Shown: positions 37,001 to 49,400, counted from the first letter of the stretch. The stretch is 64,000 nt of DNA from Lepidurus packardi (GCA_023053545.1 JAKZAN010000004.1:12375235-12439234); one strand, 5' to 3'. Program-made: numbers and translations. The notes: generated by a model from the letters alone, not told the origin.

Positions 37001-38510
37001 TCTACCAAATCCAATCCCGTCACGATAGACGGGAAATCTTTGAATCCATCCTTGCGAACTTGGAACATGACCTCAATCATGTATTTTACCTAATCCCAAA
37101 CAGAAACGATTGTATAATAATGACTGTGAGGTAAAAGGGGATCAAGTAGGTAAGTTTTTACTCTTTTATCCAAGGGAGCTTCGTGTAAAACGTGTCTTAG
37201 ACGCTCGAACACAGCGTGGATGCCACGTGGGGATAATTCCGTGAGTTTCATACCGGATTCCTTCAAAAATCCTACTGCCACCTCGACAGAATCGTCCGTA
37301 GGGTTCTCTAGGAGCAGCGTAAGAAGCTCCAGGGCCAAAATTTCATGCGCCTATTGTTCACAAAATCGAAATAAAGGACATTACTTTGTTATTCAATCGA
37401 TTTTAATGGGATTTTAATTTGTTTGAAGACTTACCACTTGCTGGTTAACGAGATGAGCAATAAAACGCGTGGCTGCCATGCAGGATACTTTCTCATTCCG
37501 ACGAAAGCCACGTCTGAATTGCAGAACCAGCCTTTTGAGGAGCAACTCGCCAATATTCGGAAACTATTGAATCCATGTTGAATAAATAATTAAAAAATTG
37601 AAGAAGAATTGAAGACATATTGAAGAAACTGAATCAATATTGAAAAACTAGACTAGATATTGTTTAAAACAAATTAAAAAAATTGTTCAAGAAGATGATA
37701 GAAATTGAAACAGATGATTAAGGCAATGTGAATTACTTTCGTGTTAATGATGGCAACCAAGGAAGCGTAAACGTGAGTGAAGGTCGGGGAAGCGGCTTGG
37801 GCTTGCATTATAGACCTGCAGAGCATACCACGCCCACGTACGACGTTCTCTTTGAGCAGTCCGCGAATGATGTGGCTGATATTGGAAGTGTTGATCTTGT
37901 TAATTAAGCCATGAATGGACTTCTTAAGTGCTTCCCAGGCAAGACGTTGGTAAGCCATGCTGTTTTTATCGGTTATGGCTTGCTGCATCATTCGCAGTTT
38001 GGCGGGCGGGATATAAGCTCCACCTGTTCGCGTGGAAATGGTTTCATCCACTTGGGGTTTCCGAATTCTTGGAGGTTCTTCTGGTGCAGGTCTGTCTCGT
38101 GGTGGTGGGCTGTCGCTCGGGTAAGGTCGACCACGATTGGGATCATCTCGATGGAGTTGTCTGGGTCTTCCTCCCCAATATCGAGCTCCAACGTACTGAT
38201 CTTCTTCTTTGCGTTCTTTTCTCGCGTCTTTGGAGCGGTCTTCCCGCTTTTGACGCTTGGGCTCGGTGTCGGAAAGTTCGCCATCGCTGGAAGGCTTTAC
38301 GAAACCCTCTGGTGGCTTCTTAACCTCGCGGACGTTGACTTCATAGCCCTGGCTGGATTCTGAATCGGTTCTGTGTTTACGCTTGCGTTGAGGGGAATCG
38401 AGCTGCTCATCGTGGAGAGTGATTTCCTCTTCACTTGCTGGGTCTTGGTGCTCGCGATTAGCGGAAATTACCACGGAACTCAGGCCTGACGCACGAACAG
38501 GAGAATCCAT
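34021..38510 (-). CDS. CWC22: Pre-mRNA-splicing factor CWC22 (MIF4G + MA3), complete, 10 coding exons
   Basis: Family role (known): spliceosomal protein that binds eIF4A3 and loads the exon junction complex; Drosophila nucampholin. Exons: 38510-37737, 37563-37435, 37350-37162, 37089-36936, 36582-36433, 36368-36136, 36043-35763, 35540-35439, 35367-35195, 34547-34021; frame is kept throughout, about 903 residues. A Ser/Lys/Glu-rich N-terminus precedes the hallmark [14 protein letters not shown], then MIF4G (about 190-385; [40 protein letters not shown]). An acidic Ser/Glu linker (430-465) precedes MA3 (about 480-620; [34 protein letters not shown]), then [15 protein letters not shown]. The C-terminus (690-903) is acidic-Ser, then Arg/Glu/Asp-rich, ending HYRRRH, with a 30-residue direct duplication. 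It lies 425 bp downstream of PDE12 on the same strand. Confidence 0.95.
34283..34462. repeat. 90-bp in-frame duplication in the CWC22 C-terminal tail
   Basis: GGTTTCTGGGCCGACTCCTC begins at 34283 and again at 34373. Each copy codes for SPEPSGN(E/K)ENRRERE(E/N)[18 protein letters not shown] sequence; the 90-bp period adds exactly 30 residues and keeps frame. Copies differ at few positions, so the duplication looks recent. Confidence 0.85.
34560..35160. repeat. Compound TAGTATCAA microsatellite in the last CWC22 intron
   Basis: Short 9-12 bp units (ATAGTATCA, AATAGTATCAAA) are grouped into blocks separated by a repeated 25-bp spacer, G(A/G)GGCATTAAAAAGCGTTCG + TTTCAA. The spacer recurs at least six times (near 34605, 34682, 34761, 34864, 34944, 35058, 35143), giving a two-level arrangement. 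It fills the intron between exons 9 and 10. Confidence 0.92.
36637..36730. repeat. Near-perfect long inverted repeat (hairpin) in a CWC22 intron
   Basis: Left arm 36637-36675 (starts ATTAACACGTTCTGTTCCAG) and right arm 36692-36730 are reverse complements over 39 bp with one mismatch. After one G/G mismatch the stem continues AATA/TATT around a six-base loop, GTTCTC (36681-36686). Transcripts of either strand would fold into a stem of about 43 pairs. It lies in the intron between CWC22 exons 4 and 5. It could be a foldback mobile element, an endo-siRNA source, or less likely a microRNA precursor. Confidence 0.9.
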
Positions 38511-38704
38511 GGCTAGAGCTTAATGTTATAGAAAAAGGAATTAAAATGTGTTATTCAGTTTCGTTTTAAGGTATACTATCACTTGGATAGTGGGTGAAGC
38601 TTTTAAAGCATAACTTACTGTAGAAAGTACGCCAGATAACACACTAAATCACGGTTTTAACTTGTGTGTTTGTACTCGCCAAACAAACGCCATACGTTCG
38701 ATTG

Positions 38705-38790
38705 CGACACAGGCCACCTAGTGCCGGAACCATACATTTATCATTGGCAGTTTAGATTGCGATGTTGGCCACCTAGCGAGGAAGAAATAC
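38705..38790. promoter_or_regulatory. Two CTCF-like sites in a short tandem repeat between PDE12 and CWC22
   Basis: GCCACCTAGTGC (38713-38724) and GCCACCTAGCGA (38768-38779) resemble, on the minus strand, the CTCF core CCASYAGRKGGC. They lie 55 bp apart in a degenerate repeat (both preceded by GCGA-ACA/TGTT-type sequence and followed by CATT/ACTTAT-type sequence) in the 425-bp gap between the PDE12 stop and CWC22 start. The 12-mer GCCACCTAGCGA recurs exactly at 23011-23022. Binding is inferred. Confidence 0.45.
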
Positions 38791-38934
38791 ACTTATTATT
38801 GACGGTCGGCTTAAAAGTTGGGCTTTAAACTGCTGCTTAAGTAGAATTACACTGAATCCGAAGTTATTTACAATTCCTTTATGTCCTAAATTAACACCCA
38901 TAACAATCTACGTTATAAATTATTATTCAAGTTA

Positions 38935-41500
38935 TTATTTCCACAACAAATCCGCCACTAAAGCTACATGATCGGAAGGAAAAACCACACTGGGCAAGGC
39001 AGTATGTTCTTGAACTTCTTCCAAACTAGGTAGGGGAACCACCTACAACAAATGAAGAGAAAGGACACTGAATTAGTACCTCAAGCCGAAACTACTTTTG
39101 CTTACCTGTTCCACTTGGAATTTTTCTTCCTCGCAAAAAATGTAGTCTAAACATCCAAGAAACCCGCCTACGTAATTCGTAAACGGTGGTGTACCGCATG
39201 CGCTAACCAATTTAAAAGGCTGTGTAACAGTCAATTCCTTAACGGCTTCCTCAGGACCTTAAAGCGTCACTTAATTACTACTTCATCAAACAAGAAAACC
39301 CCAGACCTACAACTATTCCAATCCGCATGCTCAGCAGGGATAAACTGTTGCGTAAACAGCTCATAAACCGCAAATTTCGGGCAACTATTAAAGTCGCCAC
39401 AGAAAAGCAGCCTCACATCCGATGACAATGCCTATACCAATAAATAGAGCTCAGTGTCATGTTAAAATGGAATAGACTTTAGAATTAAATAGAATTAATG
39501 TCCAGAAAACTTACTTCATGTTTTGCTACCATTTCCCTTACAAGGCGTATGGCGGCGGTTGCTTGCACTAATCTGACATGATCAGCATTAGGGTGAAAGT
39601 ACAAATGAGTGTTGCCCACGACTACCCTTCGCCCAGGGTGTTCTACGCTTTCCAATACACAAACCTAACAACTATTTCTAGAAAAAGAACACCAAGAAGT
39701 TGATTTGACAACTTTACCAACGCAGAAGTCGTTCTTGCAGTTACTCGATTGAATAGCGCCTCATTTCGCTCAAGAGCTTCCAATATGTCGGCGAAGAGAA
39801 CGTTTGACTTGATTTCTTCACCCAACACTCTACTAGAGCTTTCCACTAACCTAAATAAAAAATATTTGATTTCAAAATGTATTTACTTCATTTTTTTTTT
39901 AAATATTACCGAAACTTTTTCTTGTTGAAAATGCATGCCAATCCTTCAGCTACAGTTCCTCCTTTGACATGGAATACCGAATCGTAATTAAGAGATCTTA
40001 GCAATGGTTGCAGATCATATTCGAAGATCTTGGAATCCACTTCCTGTAAACACACGATGTCCGCATTGTAACCTAAGAAAATCCCAAAAGCCAATATTAA
40101 TACTATATACTAATATATCAATATCAATACTAATATCAATATTAATACTATAAATAAAATACACTAAAAAATGACTAATATATCAATATCAATACTAATA
40201 TCAATATTAATACTATAAATAAAATACACTAAAAAATGACTAATATAGCAATATCAATACTAATATCAATATTAATACTATAAATAAAATACACTAAAAA
40301 ATTTATTTGTCTTTTAAATCAAGTGTCGCACAAAAAATGAGCCAATTTTAAAGCTCAAAAAGGAATCGAATCTCATTTTTTAAATCAAATTATAATAAAT
40401 TACCTATAATTTCTTTCAGAAAGAGCTGTTTGCGGTAGTCAATAGCTAAGGCATAGCGGGGACAGTACGGGAACAAAACAGTTCTGGAGAAATCCGAATC
40501 CGCGTACAAGTCCGCCAAGATGTTATACGACATGACGCGAAACCTTTTGGAAAAAGAAACATGTGCTTAGTTAATCCTAAACGTCCAGTTACTCATCGTA
40601 ATTTGAACTTTTTTTTTACCCTTTTTCACTCATCTGAGCAGTGGTGAATGCATGTCGAGTTTCAAAAGGACAAACGCCAGGTCCTGCAGTCACTGGGATA
40701 GTACTGATAGCCACGGAGGGTAAGCCGATCCGATCCCCCGTCTTTGGGATGCACTTTAGCTTCAGGTAATGGTCAACTAAATCGTTGGTCGGCACGAAAT
40801 AGAAGCCTTCGCTGATTCGCTCCCATTGGTTGGAATCTTCGGGGATTTGGGGATCTACGTTGCTCTTCTCGCTTACAGGCAAAGCAGATTTAGGTAATAT
40901 GTACCACACAAACTGACTTTCTTCCGGCAAACAGAACTCGAAATCGATTTTCCGCGGGTAAACCGGGAATTCCGCCATAATACATGAAGGCAAGTGAACG
41001 TTCTTGACAGTAGGAGGGTTAACGTCGATTTCATAAGTCATTTCCCCAATCTGAATGGAGCAAGGGTGTTGGGCTAAGATTTTGGACGCCGAATCGAGCG
41101 CAATGGGCAGGTTATCTTTCAGAAAAGTGACTTCCAGTTTGCAATCTTGGGCAGGAACATGGGCTGGGTTCTTTTTCTTCCTTCGGTCGCTTTTCTTGGC
41201 GAGCACCTTCTCCAGGTTGTTGGAAATCCGGGAGGCCAAGTCGCTCAACGGTTCTTCAATGGACCTGTTGAGATTAAACCAGCGATCCACGTTCAAACCA
41301 GGGTTCGAGTACCTGAAGTTTAGTGACAGTCTGGCTTCGCTTTCCACGAGACGGAGGTACACTTTCCCCATTTTGTGAACTGGACTGCGTTGGTGTAAGC
41401 GCTCCAAGGGAGTCAGTTTGAGTTGCGGATGGCTGGGACTGGAAAACGCACGCAAATGGGGGGAAACTCGTCTACAAAATGCCTGGCAACTCTTCAACAT
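38935..41500 (-). CDS. PDE12: 2',5'-phosphodiesterase 12 (mitochondrial EEP-family poly(A) exonuclease), complete, 8 coding exons
   Basis: Family role (known): Mg-dependent exonuclease of the mitochondrial matrix that trims poly(A) tails and degrades 2-5A. Exons: 41500-40620, 40543-40404, 40072-39910, 39850-39718, 39664-39515, 39431-39314, 39257-39106, 39042-38935; about 614 residues (human about 609). The N-terminus MLKSCQAFCRRVSPHLRAFS is Arg-rich without acids, a typical mitochondrial targeting peptide. The first 290 residues form the family N-domain; the EEP domain begins FRVMSYNILADLYA. Catalytic motifs are visible: LQEVDSKIF, NTHLYFHP, FCGDFNSCPKF, TNYVGGFLGCLDYIF and PSDHVALVADLLW at the C-terminus. 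The junction after DWNS needs donor A|GTTGTAG (39314/39313); the better-looking GTCTGG nearby would shift frame, so that site is less certain. Confidence 0.94.
40085..40310. repeat. ~65-bp AT-rich tandem array in a PDE12 intron
   Basis: Three copies of a unit with AATATCAATACTAATATCAA, TATTAATACTATAAATAAAA and TACACTAAAAAATGACTAAT. The string CTATAAAT recurs at 40149, 40213 and 40278. It lies in the intron between exons 3 and 2. Confidence 0.88.
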
Positions 41501-41639
41501 TGGAGCTTTTGAATCTCAATAACAGTTATATGCTATAAAAGTTGATCTAGCAGCTTACTAGTTAGGAGCATTTGATGAAAATCCTCGCGAAATGACAAGC
41601 AACAATGAACACGTGTGGAAGACCACTACGAGCTAGTTG

Positions 41640-42003
41640 TAAACAATGAAGACAGTTCCTAGCGGCTTGTGATAGTAAACAAACTTTGGAAAATCTTTGC
41701 TTTTGTTTTAAGTTAATGTTTGGAGTTAATGGTCCTTTTTCTATTATAAGAAACCTAAGCATAGCTCTCTTAATATTCTTGCCTGTTTGAAATAATGTTA
41801 TTTTCTTTCTTATCTTCATAAACAATGAAGACAGTTCCTACAGGCTTGAAACAGTAAACAAACTTTGAAAAATCTTTGCTTTTGTTTTAAGTTAATGTTT
41901 TGAGTTAATGGTCCTTTTTCTATTATAAGAAACATAAGTATAGCTCTCTTAATATTCTTGTCTGTTTGAAATAAGGTTATTTTCTTTCTTATAATCATAA
42001 ACA
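41640..42003. repeat. ~178-bp tandem duplication upstream of PDE12
   Basis: The block from TAAACAATGAAGACAGTTCC through TTATTTTCTTTCTTAT-TTCATAAACAATG is repeated almost exactly (copies near 41640-41818 and 41818-42003), with roughly ten differences. It starts about 140 bp upstream of the PDE12 ATG. Open frames within it are repeat translations. Confidence 0.88.
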
Positions 42004-42269
42004 ATGAAAATAATTCATACGAGCTGAGTCAAAATGAATAAAAGCGAAGCCCTTCGCACTAGGCTTTAGAGGTAATAAGCTATTAAAAAGCTCCTATTTC
42101 TTTTCTAGCTTTACTGATTATGTTTATCTGATAACTTCATGGAAGCTGGTATCAATCTTATTCTTAGAAAACACTATCACTTTCCTTCTGCTTAAGGCCG
42201 AATTTATTTACTTTGAATACCAATAGACACCATCAGAGGAATGTAGTTGAGATGGTAAATATCCAAACT

Positions 42270-42297
42270 ATAGTTCCGTCCTTTCTGACGGAACTAT
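42270..42297. other. Short perfect hairpin, 11-bp arms
   Basis: ATAGTTCCGTC (42270-42280), loop CTTTCT, then GACGGAACTAT (42287-42297). It is terminator-like in shape, but that term does not apply in this eukaryotic context. Function unknown. Confidence 0.6.
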
Positions 42298-43920
42298 CTA
42301 TTGGGCAACATGAGATGGCGTGTTCGATACACTCTGCAAAGGGACCCTTTTTATACCTGCTACCTCGGGTTTCCTGGTTGCTTGTTGAGGTTGGGGCCAC
42401 CAAATGTAGGCCCAAGCGAGCCAGCAATTCAGACAGACCGCGTCATACACCCAAGTGGCTCCGCGTAGGTTTCCATCGATTTTCCCTGTTTTCTGGACGT
42501 AGTCGTCTCTCTGCCTTTTCCATCTTTGTCTTCATCCATCCACCTCAACTCCGTGTTGTTGGCATGGTTCGCTTCTTCTGCTGCTTTTGCTCCTTCATCG
42601 TTAATATGCTTGGATGTCTTCCGGAGGACGACTTGCTTTTGCCCAAGCCCCTCCCCCGCCGCCATCTTCCTTTTTTGTTTAGATTATTGTAAATAATTCC
42701 AATAAAAAAAAGTTGCAACTCATGCTTCCTATTAACGCCAGACATTTCTTGTCCAAATGCCCAATGTCCAAAGCACCTTTCGCTATACGAAACACCTTAT
42801 TGAAAAGAGACTTCTCTTGTGAAAAATACCTGAAGCAATAAGGTAATCAGGAACAGGTAAGCGATAAGAGGAAAGATAAGGGAGAGGCTCCATTTCCTAA
42901 GGTTTCCAGGTTAGCTTCCACCACCCAAAACATCGTCACCTTCCGCGTGCTCCTTTCCCGGAGTAAAAAAGCTTTCGCCGCGGCCCTGATAAGCTTTGAG
43001 CTCACGCTCTAACTTGTCTTGGACGTCTTTTGAGGTAGGAACAGTTATACTCGGCCTTGGCCGTTTCTTCTTCCTTCCTTTGCCAAATTTCTGGCTCTAA
43101 TTCAAAGGTGCGAACGCGAACGCAACACCGCGAGGAGGCCCAAAGCAGCTGGGATGAAAAACTCGAGGTTAGCGTCATCTCGCTTACCGCTTTCCCCAAG
43201 AACCCCCGGCATGGACGAGTTGGAGGAGGGTTTATTTCTGGCCTTTGCACAGCTCGGCTTTTCGACATGAGCTTCTCCACCAACGTTCTTTTCCATCGGC
43301 TTTGCGACGTCATTCTTCTGCTCCTTTTCCCCCAGCTCACGAAGAAGCACACAAGACGGAAGATCGCTGACGTGGGTGGGGAGGTGGAGGGGCTAGGAGG
43401 GTATGCCCTGAGGGCGTAAGTCGGGTGCTGCAGAAATGGGCTTTCTGTTCTGGGTAGGACTTCTCCTCGTCGCTTGGCACCTCACCTCTCTCTCTCTCTC
43501 TGTGTCTCTTTCTCCGCTGTCTCGCTGACCGACCAGGACCCAATTTGGCCATACCTTCCCTAATCACGGCCCAGCTATCCGGTGCAGTCAGTCGCACTAC
43601 AAACTGATAAGATGGAATCTTACCTCGGAGCTTTGGCTGATAAAGATTTCAAGTGAGGCTCTAAACCTGTCCACCATAGACTGTTATGGCATTTACCAAA
43701 GTCTCTCTGTCCTTGTCTCTCTAGCTCTTGCTTGGCGCTACATTCATGACCTCCTTCTTAATACTCCCGTACGTGTACATACACACACCGACATCCATCG
43801 ATCGTCGAACTCCGGTCGGGAAGGTCGTTAGTCCGTTTGGTCGCCTGATAAAACCTTCCTGTCCACTTACGTCAACCATTTTTCCGGGCTAAAAACCCCC
43901 AAAGAAAAAAAGGACGATAT

Positions 43921-43968
43921 GGACTCGACTCTACTCGACTCTACTCGACTCTACTCGACTCTACTCAA
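43921..43968. repeat. 10-bp microsatellite (CTCGACTCTA)
   Basis: GACTCTACTC repeats about 4.5 times in the gene-free region. No other signal nearby. Confidence 0.85.
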
Positions 43969-46129
43969 GTCCCACCCTACCAAGGACAGCTTCAAATACA
44001 AGATTCTTTAAAAAAGGAACTCATTTCTACCCAAGAGCTTTTGGGAAGTTGCTGCTAATACCTGTCCTTCATCTTAGCTTTTCATGATAAGGTGATTACA
44101 CTTTCCAAGGGGGCTAAACTATCTTGGCACAGGAACCGTTGGGCTCTGTCCCAAGCTTCCTTTTGCTGGCAATTCTTCTGGCTCGGAATCGGCAAGGAAA
44201 CGACACGGGGAACCAAAGTTGTCGGCGGAATCAATCAAGCATTTCAAGGTAGTAATGCTACGGATCTGTTTCTTGTGGGGGGGAGTCTTCTGGGGAGGAG
44301 CATTGTGTCCCTTTCAGCTCCTGCTACTGTGCGGGTGATGGCTGGGGTACACGTAGACCCTCTACGTAAGAGTCGCAGTACATGGCACGGCGTGGCGGAC
44401 AGGCTGGTTTTAACCCTCATGCAAGCTGGAAGACCTGCAGAGAAGGTCGACGTCGTACAAATCAATAACTGTTGTATGTGGAGAACCTAGCCAAGTCCCG
44501 AAGAGGAGGAAGAAGCAGGCGAGCTGTTGGCTAGGCGCTTTCAACCCTACGTGGCAACGGACAAAGTGCAACCAACCCTCTCATACACGTCCTCCGTCAT
44601 TGCCATGGCTTCCTTTTGCATTGTGCGCTAAGTATACACCATCACCAAAGCATTAAAAGGCGATGTTACGCTGGCTCCTTCGAAAGAACTCAAAAGGACT
44701 AGGTATAGTATTACTATTCTTGTGTTTGAGCAAGAAAAGAGGGTTTCAACACGTTTCAACAGAAACTAAACATGACTTCCGCGAGGTGGCTAAGACCATG
44801 GTTTGTTTCTGTATGGGGTACCAGTCACAAGATATGATATATGATAAGGAGAACCTATTGCACATACCAAAGCCAAAGAAAGTGTTTTCGCTTTTCCTTT
44901 CGCCCCGCCTGCATCCCCCGGACTTTCGACACATCACCTGACGTAAGGATGATACAAAGTTTCCTCTACTTTGTTACCTGGTGTAGTTTCCTTGCTCTTT
45001 TAATGTATTTTTTTTTTTTTAACTTTTTTGGGTGTCACCTCCGTTGAGTTTCTCCTTAGGAAAGAGGTCTATGTTTATTTATTTGGTTAGTAAAAGTGTT
45101 TCAAAGAAGGTTGTGTTGCGTTAGAAGAAGAGGGAGGTTTCTGTCGATGGAGTGGGTCTGTTTTAACCCGAAAAGCCCTTATGCGGATTAGGATTGTGTG
45201 CCTTAGGAGTTGGTTGGGCTGAGGCTGGAGCGCCAGAGCTCCACATCCACCCAGGCACATATACATACACACGTTCTATAGTATAGTTAGTATAGAGCCA
45301 TTCCATCCGCTCCGGTGAACTGCGGTATCTCGGTGTATCTTGGAGCGGGAGAGAAAACGGCGACCAGACCAACAGGGAAGAAGACGGGCAGCCGGGGAAG
45401 TTTTCCAACGTCCCGCACCGTCGTCCATTGGGCGTTTCTGGCATGGGTTGGCTATGCGGTACGGTAAGGGTATCGTAAGAACTCGGTAGTCGGCGTTGAG
45501 GAGTCCGGTCGTTGTGTTGTGTGTTGCTGCATCGACTCTGCAGGAAGGCTTCTCCTCCTCTTCTTATTATTACTATTTATTGGGGTTTCGGTCCTATTTG
45601 GCTGGGGAGGCTCTGTTTTGAGTTCCCCCCTCTTCTGTTTTCAAACCTTCAAGAGTGGAACGGTGACACCTCATTACTCTTGTTGCAAACATAAGTGTTC
45701 TAAATTACGGCACACCATCAACAATTCCTTCCTTCGTTTGCAACTGCAAGCCTTAACTCTACCGTTCATCCACCAACCCAAAGTAAGTCAACTTCTAACT
45801 TCTCGTGACGTAATTCTAATACGCGAACTTGATCCCCCTGAACTGAACTCCCATCCGCCTCTTGCCAAGGAGGGAAGGGGTGGAGGGAGGGGCTTAGTGT
45901 GTATATGTGGCTAGGTGGGCGAAGGAGGGATGCGAAAAAGGGGTATGGTTATAGGAGTGTGGTATCAAGTAGATGGCTGCGGTCATCTGACTCGCTTAGC
46001 GAACGCCTCTGTATGTCAAAAGTTGCCCACGTTGAACAAAAACCAAGAGCAACTTCCCGAGCCTGAGATGTCGAAATTCTTTTCCAGCTAACCATCCTTT
46101 CAATGACGCGACTTGTAAATTCCGTTGCC

Positions 46130-46495
46130 AAAATTTCCGAAAAATAAGACATTGAAGAATGAATCCAATCAAACTCAATGTTCTTATTTTCGGAATTTGT
46201 GGGAAGGAATTCATCCAACTAATTCTGCTAATTTTCGAAAACTAAGACATTGAAGAATCAATCCAATCAACCTGAAATGTATTCTTCAATGTTCTTATTT
46301 TCAGAATTTTCGCAAAGGAATTCATCCAACTAATTCCGCTAATTCCGAAAAATAAGAATCAATCCCAATCAACCTGAAACGTATTCTTCAATGTTCTTAT
46401 TTTTCAGAATTTTTGAAAAGGAATTCATCCAACTAATTCCGCACTCTAAGACATCGAAGAATCAATAAGACATCGAAGAATCAGTCCAATTAACT
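46130..46495. repeat. ~108-bp tandem array
   Basis: Three to four imperfect copies share AATGTTCTTATTTTC(G/A)GAAT, AAGGAATTCATCCAACTAAT, AAGACATTGAAGAATCAATC and CAATCAACCTGAAA(T/C)GTATT. AAGGAATTCATCC recurs at about 46204, 46315 and 46422. GAATC palindromic flavour is weak; no coding evidence. Confidence 0.85.
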
Positions 46496-49400
46496 TGAAA
46501 CTTATTCATAAATGAAGTTCAGTGAAAGATGACAATAAGGAAAAGAAGAAAAGCCAGCAAGGGCAGATTGTGGACCAAATTTTCCTGGTATGAGTAAGAA
46601 AACTTGTAAGTTGTGACGCAGCACACAGACGTATATACCAACACTCATTCGGGCTTTTTTTGTTATTGCATTTCGTGTTAGCGACTCACATATGAGGACC
46701 CATGGAGGATTATGTTCAGTTGCTTGTGCTGCCCTAGTTTGGCCCCCTTTTTATCCCTCCCACTCCTCCTGCCTCCTCCCTCCTCCCCTCTTTTTCCGCA
46801 CCAGTTGGCAACACAGAATACACGAGCTCCCACATAGGCGACTGCAGCGACCCCATGCAGCCTAAGCTCCGCTAGGCGCCACGTTGTTGCCCCAGCAACG
46901 TTGCATGGCAGCCTCAGCCCAGCCCAAGTTGAAGATGGAACAAGGGACCTTCCCCAGACACTTGCCCAAAGGACAAGACGTAAGAAAAAGGGAACAAGGA
47001 AGAGTTAGGGACTGAGAGACAAGAGGGAAGCTGCTGGGAGAGGAAAAGACGTCCATGGAAGACGCCTTCGTGAGCGGACGCCATGTAGTTCTAGTAACCC
47101 CAGCAGGGGAGGGTCTGGTTGGTTTGGTTGCGATCCGCCGCACCTTCCGTAGTCACCGGATCAATGTGCTGCGCAGTTCCCTATAGTAAAAAGCCAGCAG
47201 AGTGGCAATAGGGGAAAAACCTTTTTGGGTTGCTTTGGAAGCTTCCTTACTCTATATACTAGCCTGAACCCTCAAAGAGTCACAAAATTAAAGACAAAAC
47301 CCGTTGGCTTGTAAGTTTTTGTGTTTGGTGCTCCTGTGCATGCCGTAATTGTAATGTGTGTGCGTCTTACGGGGTGAAATAGATTCCAAGCACGTTCTTC
47401 CCCAGCTCAGGTAGCTCTCCGTGCGTCCTTTCGTGTTCTTTCCCTCGTCCTTATGCCTCCCTCCTCACCCAACCTTTGTTCTCTGGGCGCCCCCTTATCT
47501 GGCCAACTCCTCCACCCGCCGTTGCTTTGGTCGTTACCATTTCCATGGTCACGGAAGATATACAACACGGCAACTTTGCGTCGCTCTTAGTCCCGTTCCA
47601 AAGCTTTAACGCCAGAAATACACGTACCGAAGCTGGCTCCATGTTATATGCCAGCCCAAGACGCAGAAGAAGCTTCTCCATAAATAAAAACAACAAGTGC
47701 TGCGTTTCAAACTTCAGGCAGCGGACGTGGCTACGTCTGGTGCGACGCGGTCGGAGATAGCGGAGTCCCGCATTCTCCGCAGCTTCCCGTTCCTTCGTAA
47801 TCGTTCTTTGGGTCCTTACAACCCAACGCTGTGTCTTTTGAGGCAGGAAAGAGGAAAGGAACTTCTTTAGACCCTATTTGTAGTGTCCTGTAAACTGCTG
47901 AACTTAAACGGCTCCCAAATAGCTTGCAACCGCCTCTGTTCCCCCAAAGCGTGCTAGAAACCTGCATCTACCGGCTGGATACCCATCTACCCTCCATATT
48001 TGTGGCCCAGTTCCTCTTTCAGGTGCACAAGGCGAGGGAAGGCTATCAAATACGGTTGTTACCCAGGCACCTGCAACTTTTGTAACCAGTAGCACAGACA
48101 CTTTTTACACACAGGTAGGAACACACACAGCCACACAGAGACAGTAGAACAGCCACCTGTGTACGTGGAACAGACGCGGTCACTTTCCATCATTGTTCTG
48201 TCGACAATTCAGGCCAATTTAGTTCCACTTCCCGGCAATTTAAACTTTACCAGGGCTCTTAGCATTCCACGCCAGCTTCCCGGAATAGGTGTCTGCGTTA
48301 GAACTTACCTTAGCGTGCTGAACGTTTAGAACAGCCGCAAACAGTCTAACGATTTATGAATCTAACTACCAAATGAATACCCACACTTTTACCAGGAATC
48401 GGACGCATTTTTTGCTTCTTTTGGTTACAACACAACTCATTGTAACACTGTCTTTGCATACAAATTGGATAGAAATTCCACACACAAGGCAGCTTTTACT
48501 ACTAGCAGAAGTGGTAGTTCAAGTACTAGTATAGTTTTACAATTGGGGGAAATAGTTTTACAATTGGGGGAAATAACCCGAAATCACTCGTAATTTCTCC
48601 GAACGTTTCTGTTCAGCGCTACAGTGATTACAGTACGTGTACAGACATATAGACAGTACGTGTGCAGTATTACGGGTAATGCTACGATGGGTAGTACAGT
48701 AGATTCGGGTACCGGTAACAGTTACGCTGATACCAGGTACTAGAAGCTTGTTGCAATATCTGTTAGGTCCGTCATCCTTAAGAATCCTTATCAAGTATGC
48801 GTTCAAGGTATCATGTTAGTAATACTTATCAAATATATACACTTTCCCTCAAAGTCGGGTACCCTTATCTTGCCCATACGATACTTTGGGAATGGTAAGG
48901 TGATGCTTAGGGATTGGGGGAACGGGGGATAGACAAGGAGAGGGAGGGGAGGGGGGTACCTGGTACAGTACCTTGGTAGCGTTTCCAGACTTGCAGTATG
49001 TTATTAAAGCAAATTAATTCCCATCACGTGATCCCTTCTTGCAACCATACCATATAACCATACGACCGGAAACCTCTGTCGAGTTAGAAGAAAAGTCTCA
49101 TTCTCAAGCGTTTGGCGTATGTTTCTCTCTCTCTTTTCTCCTCTCTATCTGTCTCTACTGCTTTCCCACCTGTGCAAATGACTCCCTGTCAGTTTCCTCT
49201 TCATCGAGTGCAACAATCCGGTGTTGTACCTGTACAACACGTTAAGTTGCGTCTCTTTTTTCCCCCTTGGCACGGCACACAAAACCAGACCACACATTCA
49301 TTTCCCAATCCCCACTTTGCTCTTGCGTTAGACACATATAAATACAGATGCATAATACTTTCCTTTCAGCACATCGCACTTGCACCGCTCATAACAGCTG

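Noticed and set aside
39301..39313. Donor GTCTGG for PDE12 exon 6
   Set aside because: It follows a good-looking TTGTAG but puts the next exon out of frame (stop TGA at once); the A|GTTGTAG donor restores DWNS|PEEAV and is used instead.
43002..43597. Several 80-120 codon frames on both strands
   Set aside because: GC-balanced stretch gives chance open frames on both strands at once; none resembles a family.
45949..46218. 89-codon minus-strand frame
   Set aside because: Half of it lies in the 108-bp array at 46130-46495; no domain or splice partner.
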